The position numbers and the translations under genes are program-made. This document shows positions 8,551 to 15,993 of a DNA stretch of 64,000 bases, one piece after another. The notes under the pieces are model-generated. The model was given only the letters and a program-made list of their open reading frames with translations. It was not told where the DNA came from and did no database searches. This DNA is from Haloglomus salinum (GTDB lineage Archaea > Halobacteriota > Halobacteria > Halobacteriales > Haloarculaceae). The first letter of the stretch is position 1. Each line of letters begins with the position of its first letter. Location: contig NZ_CP101153.1 of NCBI RefSeq assembly GCF_024298825.1, positions 3,410,001-3,474,000 of the forward strand. Direction: 5' to 3'.

Positions 8551-9183
8551 GTGACCGCGACGCGGCGGCGACTGGCGCAGGAACTCGGCGTCGTCACGGG
8601 GTTCGAGGACCCCGTGGCGGCGCTGGAGCAGTACCACACGCCGCCGGACCTGGCCGCACACATCGTCCACGTCGCGGACCTGCAGGGCGACATCGAGGAC
8701 GAGACCGTGCTGGACCTGGGCTGTGGAACCGGGATGCTGTCGCTGGGTGCGGCGTTGCGCTCGCCGGCGCGCGTCGTCGGCGTGGAACTCGACGCGGACG
8801 CGCTCGTGACCGCTCGCGAGAACGAGCGCCGGGTGGGTGCCCGCGCGGACGTGGCGTGGGTGCGCGGGGACGCGACCCGCCTCCCGCTCTGCCCGCCGGA
8901 CTGTACGGTGCTGATGAACCCGCCGTTCGGCGCGCAGGACGGCAACGAACACGCCGACCGCGCGTTCCTCGAGACCGCCGCCGAGGTGGCACGCGTCTCC
9001 TACTCGGTCCACAACGCCGGGAGCGAGTCGTTCGTCGAGTCGTTCGTCGCTGACAACGACGGCGAGGTCACCCACGCGTTCCAGGCCGAGCTGGAGCTCC
9101 CACACCAGTTCGACCACCACGAGACGGAGGCCGGCGTCGTCGACGCCGAGGTGTTCCGCATCCGCTGGCGCGACGGGGCGTGA
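8551..9183 (+). CDS. METTL5-type adenine N6-methyltransferase (putative rRNA methylase)
   Basis: SAM-dependent methyltransferase of about 210 aa. Motif I is DETVLDLGCGTGMLSLG, the acidic SAM-ribose residue is in VVGVELDADAL, and the catalytic motif IV is MNPPFGAQ, the NPPF signature of N6-adenine methylases. The N-terminal LEQYHTPPDLAAHI is the conserved start of the archaeal METTL5-like group, known to modify small-subunit rRNA adenine in eukaryotes. GTG 8551 is chosen to begin just before the conserved RRRLAQEL; GTG 8542 is an alternative. The open frame upstream to 8413 lies across the promoter and is not coding. Confidence 0.85.
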   Translation: MTATRRRLAQELGVVTGFEDPVAALEQYHTPPDLAAHIVHVADLQGDIEDETVLDLGCGTGMLSLGAALRSPARVVGVELDADALVTARENERRVGARADVAWVRGDATRLPLCPPDCTVLMNPPFGAQDGNEHADRAFLETAAEVARVSYSVHNAGSESFVESFVADNDGEVTHAFQAELELPHQFDHHETEAGVVDAEVFRIRWRDGA

Positions 9184-9209
9184 CAGCCGCCGCCCCCCGC
9201 CAAGCCGGC

Positions 9210-10865
9210 TCAGTTGTAGTTCTCTCGACGCGCGACCTGCACACGGGTCCCGTCCCGTGCGACGTACAGTCCGCGGTTCTCTCGGATGACCCGGAGGCCG
9301 CCGACCTCGACGCGGGTCCCGTTCGCCGGGATGGGGGCGCGCCCGAGCCGTTCGCCGTCCCGCGTGACGTTGACCGCGAACGCGTTCGGGTCGTCCGCCC
9401 GCCCGGGGAGCGGGTGGATGGAGACGTTCCGCCCGGCGACGGTCGGGCCGGCCCGGGCAGGGTCGGACCGGTGGGCGAACTGCCACGGCTCGCCCGCGAC
9501 CCGCAGGCGGACGCGGTAGGTCGTCGGGCCGCCGACGGCCGACCACCCGGTCCGGTTCACGACGACCGTCTGCCGGTAGGTGGGGCCACCGAGGACGACC
9601 CGTCGGGTCCCGTCGAACGCGAGCCGGCGTTCGCTGACGGTCTCCCACCAGATGTTGCGTTGCTCGCTGACCACGATGGCGCCGGAGACGGTGACGTTCG
9701 AGGTCTGCACGCCGGGCACGTCGAAGGCGGTGACGAACCGGTCCGGTGCATCCTCGGCGTAGTAGACAGTGTAGTCGCCGGCCTCGACGCCGGTATCGTC
9801 CTCGAAGCCGCTTCCGCCGTCGGCGATGGCGAGCAGGTTGTACGGCACCGCGACGGCCGAGAGCGCGACGAGGACGCTCAGGAGTAGTCCGAGCGCTGCC
9901 TCCCGTCGCGAGAGGTCGATACTGGAGATCAGGTCACGGGCGGTCGCGCCGGCCCCGCTGGCGACGAGCGCCGCGATGAGGAACAGGAGCGCCACGCCGC
10001 CGGCGCGGTAGAGGACGAAGCTCCCGCCCTCGCCGTAGGTGTAGACGGCCCACAGGCCGCGGTCGACGGCGAACAGGAGCGCCGCGGCCCAGACGAGCGC
10101 TGGGGAGGCCCCCTGCCGGCGGCGAGCGACCACGAGTGCGCCGAGCAGGACGCCGAGGAAGAACCCGATGGCGTGGCCCTGGATGGCGATCTCGGCCCAG
10201 AACGGCGACGAGAAGGAGGGCCCCGGCGTCGCGGTCGACGTGGGGCTGCGGAGCGCCCGATAGACGAGACCGAGCAGGTCACCTGCGAGGAGGATGCCGA
10301 TGGTGCCGACCGGGTAGCGGACGATGGCGAACCCGGCGTACGCGAAGACGACGCCGGAGAAGCCGATGACCGGCCCGAGCGAGAACGCCCCCATGAAGAC
10401 GCCCGCGAACAGCGTCACGGCGACGAAGGCGGCGATACGGGCCCGCGGGTCCTCGCGGAGCGACCGGAACGACTGGCTCCCCCGGGCCGTGGGGAAGTGG
10501 CTCCACGCGTACTCCGCGAGGACGCCGAACGTGAACGTCCCGAGCAGGTTCCCGACGAGATGCCCCGGCCCGGAGTGGGCGAACCCGGCCGAGAGGATAC
10601 CGAGCGGGTAGAAGTACGACCACGCGCGGTACGGGATGACCAGCGGCTGGAACCAGTGTGTCAGTCCGTCCTGTGGGACGAGATAGAACAGCAGGACCAG
10701 CGCCGCGACGACGAGCGTTCCCCAGGGGACGCCGAGGACGAACCGTGAGCGGAGGTGCCGCCCCCAGCGACCCCCGGGGCGAGCGAGCGCGTAGCAGACA
10801 CCGGCGGAGCAGAGTGCGGCGACCGCGATGGCGAGGTACCAGACGACGGGCGGTACGGCGGCCAT
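9210..10865 (-). CDS. Rhomboid-family intramembrane serine protease with large C-terminal extension
   Basis: Membrane protein of 551 aa. The first half holds about eight hydrophobic helices and the rhomboid landmarks: HLVGNLLGT (the HxxxN helix-2 motif), catalytic Ser in GFSGVVFAYAGF, and the partner His in GHAIGFFLGVLLGAL. About 200 residues after the core contain two more helices and then an extracytoplasmic, beta-rich domain (YTVYYAEDAPDRF to the C-terminus, about 370-551) with many Asn-x-Thr/Ser sites. Rhomboids cut substrates within or near transmembrane segments; the extension may recruit them (inference). A minus-strand TATA-like box near 10887-10894 supports the start. Confidence 0.85.
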   Translation of the reverse strand: MAAVPPVVWYLAIAVAALCSAGVCYALARPGGRWGRHLRSRFVLGVPWGTLVVAALVLLFYLVPQDGLTHWFQPLVIPYRAWSYFYPLGILSAGFAHSGPGHLVGNLLGTFTFGVLAEYAWSHFPTARGSQSFRSLREDPRARIAAFVAVTLFAGVFMGAFSLGPVIGFSGVVFAYAGFAIVRYPVGTIGILLAGDLLGLVYRALRSPTSTATPGPSFSSPFWAEIAIQGHAIGFFLGVLLGALVVARRRQGASPALVWAAALLFAVDRGLWAVYTYGEGGSFVLYRAGGVALLFLIAALVASGAGATARDLISSIDLSRREAALGLLLSVLVALSAVAVPYNLLAIADGGSGFEDDTGVEAGDYTVYYAEDAPDRFVTAFDVPGVQTSNVTVSGAIVVSEQRNIWWETVSERRLAFDGTRRVVLGGPTYRQTVVVNRTGWSAVGGPTTYRVRLRVAGEPWQFAHRSDPARAGPTVAGRNVSIHPLPGRADDPNAFAVNVTRDGERLGRAPIPANGTRVEVGGLRVIRENRGLYVARDGTRVQVARRENYN

Positions 10866-10957
10866 ACGTGTCCTCCGGGGGCCGGCGGATTAACTGACGG
10901 GGGTTCGACCGTGGCCGCCACCCGCACGCCAACGCGCCTGCTGCCCCGATATCGAGC

Positions 10958-11959
10958 TCACGCCTGGTCGTAGTAGCGGACACCGTCCTCGACGGTCGCG
11001 ACCACCTCGCCCTCGGATTCGAGGTGGGCCAGCGCGCTCATCGCCTCGGGGAGGAGGTAGCGGACGCTCCGGTCGTCGCCGGCGATGCCCATCGCGACGC
11101 CCGGAACCGTGCGGACGCCGTCGGCGACCTGCTCGCGGACGCCGTCGAGCCGGCGCTCCAGCGACCCGCGGTGGCGCTCGACCACGCCCGGGAGGTCGTC
11201 GTGGACGGGGCCGTGGCCGGGGTAGACACGGTCGGGCGCCGGCTTCAGGTCGTCGAGACGGTCCAGCCCGCGGACGAAGGCTGCAAACGCCCCGCGGTAG
11301 CCGTCGTCGAGCCCGTCGTGGATGACGACCGGACGGAAGGGCTGGATGCCGGCATCGCCCGAGAGGAGGGCGTCCTCGCCGTCGAGGCTGCCCGTGTAGA
11401 CGAGGTGGTCGGCCTGGTGGCCGGGCGTGTGCGTCGCGGTCAGGTCGAGGTCGCCGACGGTGAAGGTCTCGCCGGGGTCGACCCAGTGGTCGACCGCGGT
11501 CGGGGGGAGGAACGAGCGGTCCCGTTCCAGTGACTCGCGCGCCATGTCGACCGCGTCCTCGAGCTGGTCGCCCGAGAGCCCTGCCATAGTGGCGTTCTCG
11601 CGGACCCGGCGGGCGAGCGCGTCGGCATCCCTCGCGAACCGCTCCCGGACGCCGGTCGGGACGTGGACCGTCGGGTCGGCCGCCTCGAGGACGGCCGGAA
11701 CCTGCCCGATGTGGTCCACGTGCGGGTGCGTGACGACGAGGTGCTCGATATCCGCGACCTCGTAGCCGTGACGGGCTAGCCCCTCGCGGAACGCCTCGTC
11801 GTGGCCGCCCAGTCCACGCTCGTCCGGCATCCCCGCGTCCACGAGGACCGGGACGCCGGCGTCGACGACGTAGCAGGCGACGTGCCCGGGCGGGAACTCC
11901 ACCTCGAACTCGACGCGCCCGACGGAGGCTGTCCCGGCGCGCAGGCGACTCTCGCTCAT
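10958..11959 (-). CDS. Metallo-beta-lactamase-fold hydrolase
   Basis: A 333-aa cytoplasmic MBL protein. The dinuclear zinc site is seen in THPHVDH (about 78-84), THTPGHQADHLV, LSGDAGIQ and the final PGHGPV. A helical C-terminal domain (VERHRGSLERRLDGVREQV...YLLPEAMSALAHLESEGEV) resembles the winged-helix tail of the LACTB2/glyoxalase II-like group. The substrate is unknown; thioester or RNA hydrolysis are both seen in relatives. It is transcribed divergently from the SDR gene at 12125. Confidence 0.88.
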   Translation of the reverse strand: MSESRLRAGTASVGRVEFEVEFPPGHVACYVVDAGVPVLVDAGMPDERGLGGHDEAFREGLARHGYEVADIEHLVVTHPHVDHIGQVPAVLEAADPTVHVPTGVRERFARDADALARRVRENATMAGLSGDQLEDAVDMARESLERDRSFLPPTAVDHWVDPGETFTVGDLDLTATHTPGHQADHLVYTGSLDGEDALLSGDAGIQPFRPVVIHDGLDDGYRGAFAAFVRGLDRLDDLKPAPDRVYPGHGPVHDDLPGVVERHRGSLERRLDGVREQVADGVRTVPGVAMGIAGDDRSVRYLLPEAMSALAHLESEGEVVATVEDGVRYYDQA

Positions 11960-11983
11960 TCGTTGGAAACTGACGACGCAGTC

Positions 11984-12091
11984 GGATAAGCATTCGTTAT
12001 TCGGAACAGGGCGCTTCTACGTCCCGGAATCGGCGCTTCGAGGGACATCTCATCTCTGCACACCCGGCGGTGCATGGCGCACCTTTATTTA
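11984..12091. promoter_or_regulatory. Divergent promoters of the MBL and SDR genes
   Basis: Minus-strand gcttatcc (11984-11991) lies about 25 bases before the MBL start. Plus-strand tttattta (12084-12091) lies about 35 bases before ATG 12125 of the SDR. Confidence 0.5.
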
Positions 12092-12124
12092 CGGTTGGTG
12101 AAAACACCGCACCTGCAATTACCA

Positions 12125-12910
12125 ATGGTAAACGTCAACGAGCGGTTCTCCGTCGAGGGCAAGAACGTCATCATCACCGGGTCGAGCCAGGGTATCGGCC
12201 GGGAAACCGCCGAGCAGTTCGCCCACGAGGGCGCGAACGTCGTGGTCACGAGCCGGTCCCAGGAGACCATCGAAGAGGTCGCCGACGGTATCAACGACTC
12301 CGACGCCCCCGGTCGGGCCATCGCCGTCGAGTGCGACGTTCGGGAACGCGAGTCCGTCGAGGCGCTCGTCGAGGCCACCGTCGAGGAGTTCGGCAGCGTC
12401 GACTCCATGATAAACAACGCCGGCGCCTCGTTCATGGCCGGGTTCGACGACATCTCCGAGAACGGGTGGAAGACCATCGTCGACATCAACCTCCACGGCA
12501 CCTTCCACGGCGCGCAGGTCGCGGGCCAGCAGATGCAGGAACAGGACGACGGCGGCACCATCATCAACTTCGCCTCCGTCGCCGGGACCGAGGGCTCGCA
12601 GTACATGAGCCACTACGGCGCGGCGAAGGCCGCCGTGGTCAACCTGACCGCCTCGCTGTCGGCGAACTACGCACCCCACGATATCCGGGTGAACTGCATC
12701 GCGCCGGGGCTCGTCGGCACGGCCGGCGTCGCCTCGCAGATGGGCATCAACCCCGCGGACGTGGACCGCGAGGACATCGACAAGGAGATGGGCCTGCCCG
12801 CGGAGATCGCCGACCTCACCCAGTTCCTCGCCAGCGAGGCCTCCTCCTACATCGTCGGCGAGACCATCACCGCCCAGGGTGTCCCGCCGCTCGAAGACTC
12901 GAACATCTGA
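12125..12910 (+). CDS. Short-chain dehydrogenase/reductase (classical SDR)
   Basis: A 261-aa NAD(P)-dependent oxidoreductase. The cofactor loop is TGSSQGIGRE, the structural NNAG motif is MINNAGASF, and the catalytic Tyr-Lys pair is in SHYGAAKAAVV with the Ser in NFASVAG. The late GLVGTAG and C-terminal IVGETITAQGVPPL fit the FabG/glucose-dehydrogenase-like branch. The exact substrate is not predictable. ATG 12125 is preferred to the open upstream frame because it follows the TATA box at the right distance. A 553-base gene-free region follows. Confidence 0.9.
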   Translation: MVNVNERFSVEGKNVIITGSSQGIGRETAEQFAHEGANVVVTSRSQETIEEVADGINDSDAPGRAIAVECDVRERESVEALVEATVEEFGSVDSMINNAGASFMAGFDDISENGWKTIVDINLHGTFHGAQVAGQQMQEQDDGGTIINFASVAGTEGSQYMSHYGAAKAAVVNLTASLSANYAPHDIRVNCIAPGLVGTAGVASQMGINPADVDREDIDKEMGLPAEIADLTQFLASEASSYIVGETITAQGVPPLEDSNI

Positions 12911-13463
12911 GCCGGGGCGCCACATCTCGTGGCTATCGGTTTGCAGGCGCTCTGGTGGCTTGGTGGTGCGTGATTACCGACCTGGGGAGTGGATAACAGC
13001 GCCGACGACCTCCTGTTGAAAGCCCCCGCGGGCTGAGGGTCCCGCGGCTCGCTGCGGTCCTCGGGCTCCAGATGAGCCCTGCGGTCCTTACTTCGCCGGG
13101 GGACCGCTCAGCCCGCGGCCCCTTTCAGTCCCGCCCGGTGTGGTTTTCCGAGGTCGCGCCCACACCATGCTAGCTCGGTGTGTGCGCCCCGTGGAACGGA
13201 CAATCTCGGGTGGGAATGGAAGGGGCTGGCCGCCTCGACCCGGCCCGGCCGACGCAAGCACCGCAACGAGCGACCGAAGGGAGCGACGTGAGGAGCGCAG
13301 CGAGGCCCGGCCGGTCGAGCGGCCAGGGGCTTCCGAGGTGGTTCCTTCCAGGGAGATATTGACTACACCTCCCTCCAACTACGTCCCCTACAGCTACCGA
13401 AACGGGCCCACTCGAACACCAGTCCGGCGTCGGATTCAAGAACCAGCCGCGAGGGGTACGGAC
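12911..13463. other. 553-base gene-free region with inverted repeats
   Basis: No convincing gene. The open frame through it toward the LLM gene lacks coding character before 13464. It holds a long imperfect inverted repeat (13018-13126), a hairpin with 10 of 11 paired bases (13156-13166 with 13177-13187), and two outward-facing copies of a GGGAnTGnAAGGGGC motif: minus strand 13118-13132, plus strand 13212-13226. The stretch 13260-13320 is short purine-rich low complexity. Confidence 0.8.
13018..13126. repeat. Imperfect terminal-inverted-repeat element (MITE-like)
   Basis: Left arm 13018-13037 and right arm 13107-13126 match at 17 of 20 positions in inverted orientation around a 69-base GC-rich centre. 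It codes for nothing. I recall similar (C)GGGACTGAAAGGGGC sequences as dispersed haloarchaeal intergenic repeats, but cannot confirm copy number here. Confidence 0.6.
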
Positions 13464-14468
13464 ATGGCAACCAACCGCGACGTCTTCCTGCCGGTCGCCG
13501 CCCAGCCGTCCGTCGACGCGCTCGTCGAGCAGGCCCAGTCCGCCGAGGAGATGGGCTACGACCGCGCGTGGCTTCCCGAATCCTGGGGCCGCAACGCCGC
13601 CGTCGTCCTCACCAGTATCGCCGAGCGGACCGAGGATATCGGTATCGGAACCTCCATCATGCCGGTCTACTCCCGCTCCCCGGCGCTCATCGGGATGACC
13701 GCTGCGACCTTGCAGGAGGTCGCCGAGGGGCGCCTGCGGCTCGGGCTCGGACCGTCGGGCCCCATCGTCATCGAGAACTGGCACGGGATGGACTTCGGCA
13801 ACCCGCTCCGCCGGACCCGCGAGACGGTGGACGTGGTCAAGCAGGTGCTCTCCGGCGAGGAGGTCTCCTACGACGGCGAGTACTTCGACCTCGACGGCTT
13901 CCGCCTGCGCTGTGACCCGCCGGACCCGCAGCCGCCCATCGACACGGCCGCGATGGGTCCGAAAGCGGTCGAACTCGCCGGACGCTTCGCCGACGGCTGG
14001 CACGCCCTGATGCTCACCGAGGACGGCCTCGCCGAGCGCTACGAGGACTTCCGGCACGGCCGCGAACTGGCCGACAAGGACCCTGACGGCGGCCAGGTGA
14101 CGCTGTCGCTGACCTGCATGGCGCTGGAGGACCGAGAACGCGCGCGAGAAGCCGTGAAACAGCACGTAGCGTTCTACGTGGGCGCGATGGGTACCTACTA
14201 CCGCGACAGTCTCGCGAGGCAGGGACACGAAGAGCTCGCGCACGGTATATACGATGACTGGCAGGCAGGCAATCGGGGGGAAGCGATGTCACGAATCGGC
14301 GAAGGCTTCCTCGATACCATCGCTGTCGGTGGGACACCGGATGAGTGCCGCGAGCGCGTCAACGAGTGGGAGTCGATGGACTGTGTGGACCGTGTGTCGG
14401 TATCGTTCCCAAGGGACGCGTCGATGGACGAGATTATCGCGACCGTTGAGGCGCTGGCCCCGGAGTAA
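13464..14468 (+). CDS. LLM-class oxidoreductase (F420- or flavin-dependent, Mer-like)
   Basis: A 334-aa TIM-barrel oxidoreductase. The N-terminus TNRDVFLPVAAQPSVDALVEQAQSAEEMGYDRAWLPES, the glycine-rich AEGRLRLGLGPSGP and the mid-protein DTAAMGPKAVELAGRFADGW are standard for methylene-tetrahydromethanopterin reductase-like proteins. In haloarchaea most of these use coenzyme F420. The substrate is unknown. ATG 13464 is chosen because the family begins there; about 108 upstream in-frame codons show no coding signal. Confidence 0.88.
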   Translation: MATNRDVFLPVAAQPSVDALVEQAQSAEEMGYDRAWLPESWGRNAAVVLTSIAERTEDIGIGTSIMPVYSRSPALIGMTAATLQEVAEGRLRLGLGPSGPIVIENWHGMDFGNPLRRTRETVDVVKQVLSGEEVSYDGEYFDLDGFRLRCDPPDPQPPIDTAAMGPKAVELAGRFADGWHALMLTEDGLAERYEDFRHGRELADKDPDGGQVTLSLTCMALEDRERAREAVKQHVAFYVGAMGTYYRDSLARQGHEELAHGIYDDWQAGNRGEAMSRIGEGFLDTIAVGGTPDECRERVNEWESMDCVDRVSVSFPRDASMDEIIATVEALAPE

Positions 14469-14497
14469 CGTTCCAGTTTCACTCTGCCCGGCTTGAA

Positions 14498-14506
14498 TTT
14501 TTAATT
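14498..14506 (+). promoter_or_regulatory. TATA box of the HNH leader transcript
   Basis: The A/T run tttttaatt lies 24 bases after the LLM stop. Its centre is about 26 bases before 14528, the 5' edge of the folded leader, so transcription should begin at the first base pair of that fold. Confidence 0.6.
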
Positions 14507-14527
14507 GATCGGGCATCCAGAACGCGT

Positions 14528-14594
14528 GGAGCGCGAGCGACTCGTGAGAGTCCGGTGGTGGAAGCACCGAACTCGCGCTTCTCGGAGTGAGAAG
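14528..14594 (+). ncRNA. Candidate structured leader RNA of the HNH gene (three-way junction plus hairpin)
   Basis: Four Watson-Crick helices can be read by eye. P1 pairs 14528-14537 with 14572-14581 (10 bp, one G-U). P2 pairs gactc 14539-14543 with gagtc 14548-14552 and closes on a GTGA (GNRA) tetraloop. P3 pairs cggtg 14553-14557 with caccg 14565-14569. P4 pairs cttctc 14578-14583 with gagaag 14589-14594, ending one base before the ATG and competing with the base of P1. P2 and P3 are nested in P1 as a compact three-way junction. It could control the HNH gene's translation or be an RNA partner of it. The fold is seen; the function is inference. Confidence 0.55.
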
Positions 14595-14595
14595 C

Positions 14596-15303
14596 ATGTC
14601 CGGATTAGAAAGCGACGATGAAAACGGTACCGAGAGTACGATCTGTCCGACCTGCGGCCGAGACGATTTCGGCTCGGAGAGTGCAATGAAGGTTCACCAC
14701 ACGAAGGCACACGGTGAGAGCATCGCTGGAATGGAAGTAGAATGTGACTGGTGTGGCTCGTTGGTGCGCCGGAAACCGTACGCTATCGAAAACCGTGAAC
14801 GGATTTTCAGCGATCTCGACTGTAAGGGTGCCTGGCGGCAGGAGAATTGGACGGGTTCGGCGACGCCCAAGTGGAAGGGTGGACCAGTTACTGTCTCCTG
14901 CCATCAGTGTGGTGATGAGTTCGAGCGCCGGCGTGATCAGGTCGAGAAGTACGAGCGCTCGTTCTGCAGTTCGACGTGCCTCGGTAAATGGCGGTCAGAG
15001 GCACAGCGTGGGAGCGATAATCCCGTCTGGACCGGTGGGACAGCAATCAGGTCAGCCGTGCGCCAGCAGATTGGAGACGAGCCCTGGGAGACAATTGCGG
15101 AACGCGAACGAGAGGAGTCGTGTGAGGCCTGTGGAACCACGGAGACGGGCGATGGTAGAGCACTAGCCGTACATCACATCGTCCCTGTGATGGCCGGTGG
15201 CTGCAATGCCAGTGAACTTCTGATGACACTCTGTCCGGCGTGCCACCGCCGGGTGGAAGCCTACACACGGCGAATCGTGACTCCGGTTCTGACCGACGAC
15301 TGA
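14596..15303 (+). CDS. HNH endonuclease with multiple zinc-finger modules
   Basis: A 235-aa putative homing-type DNA endonuclease. In order: a C2H2 finger (CPTCGRDDFGSESAMKVHHTKAH), a degenerate treble-clef module (CDWCG...DLDCKGAW), a second one (CHQCGDEF...FCSSTCLGKW) followed by GSDNPVWTGG, then the HNH nuclease with zinc cysteines (CEACGTTET, LAVHHIVPVMAGG, NASELLMTLCPACHRRVE). The repeated CxxC...FCS..C.G.W.S pattern and (N)P.W.GG spacer are typical of phage and intron HNH homing enzymes. ATG 14596 is used; GTG 14587 lies inside hairpin P4. Codon use and GC are less extreme than neighbouring genes, which suggests acquisition. No RuvC domain is present. Confidence 0.85.
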   Translation: MSGLESDDENGTESTICPTCGRDDFGSESAMKVHHTKAHGESIAGMEVECDWCGSLVRRKPYAIENRERIFSDLDCKGAWRQENWTGSATPKWKGGPVTVSCHQCGDEFERRRDQVEKYERSFCSSTCLGKWRSEAQRGSDNPVWTGGTAIRSAVRQQIGDEPWETIAEREREESCEACGTTETGDGRALAVHHIVPVMAGGCNASELLMTLCPACHRRVEAYTRRIVTPVLTDD

Positions 15304-15341
15304 GAGAAAAGCCTATTACTTGATGCTACCGGCGCTCGAGC

Positions 15342-15808
15342 GTGCCCAACCGCTCGACGGTGCTGTTCGGTCAGTCCCATGACCGCGCCGACCGGTGGCT
15401 CGCTGCTGGTGCCGGCCTCGGACTTCTCGTGGTCGCCACGGTCGCGAACTCCGCCCCTGCGGCGAGCTATCTGGTGCTTCTGGGTGCGGCGGCCACTGCC
15501 ACACAGACCGCCGTTGTCGGCGGTCTGCTCCCGGGGCTGGCACTGACGGCCGCACCCGCGCTGGCGCTCCTCGCCGCGTTCCTGCCTATCGGGTCCGTGA
15601 GACAGGTACTGCTCACCGCGATGGGGCTCCTCATCGTCGGTGTGGCGCTGGGGGCCGCCGCCACGCTGGTCACGGTGGCGTTGATCGGTGGCAGCGACCG
15701 CCCCCCCGGCCGGTCACCCGCCCGGAGATCACTGGCCTCCTCGTCTGTGCGTCGTCGGGTCTAGGGTTCCTGCCCGTCTTCGGACTTCGATTCGTCCCGA
15801 TAATCTGA
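15342..15808 (+). pseudogene. Small membrane protein with an apparent frameshift at a C7 run
   Basis: Frame 1 begins at GTG 15342 (PNRSTVLFGQS) and encodes three or four hydrophobic segments (LGLLVVATVANSAPAASYLVLLG; ALTAAPALALLAAFLPIG; VLLTAMGLLIVGVALGAAATLV). After 15701-15707 (seven Cs) this frame turns into Arg/Ser-rich nonsense and stops at 15764. The -1 frame continues as a credible membrane tail, RPEITGLLVCASSGLGFLPVF, stopping at 15808. One extra C would give a continuous protein of about 155 aa. This may be a true mutation, slippage or a homopolymer sequencing error. Function unknown. Confidence 0.65.
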
Positions 15809-15993
15809 CCGGACTGTACCCAGTGAAAACGCCGAGGAAATTCAAATTCCAGATGATAACCAATATGGGGCAGAAATAAGAATATTGGACACAACAGAAT
15901 TCTGGAAGATAGGCGAACCGTTGCCTGGCAATCATCCTGGCCCCGGCGAACGGAGGGTAAGACACTTGCCGTCGCTCTAGCAACGTCGCGTCG

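Noticed and set aside
13140-13463. N-terminal extension of the LLM oxidoreductase
   Set aside because: The in-frame upstream codons are Arg/Ser/Pro-rich and cross the inverted-repeat region; the family starts at 13464.
14528-15303. IscB/HEARO system
   Set aside because: RNA-before-HNH layout is similar, but the protein has no RuvC or bridge helix and the fold is much smaller than HEARO RNA.
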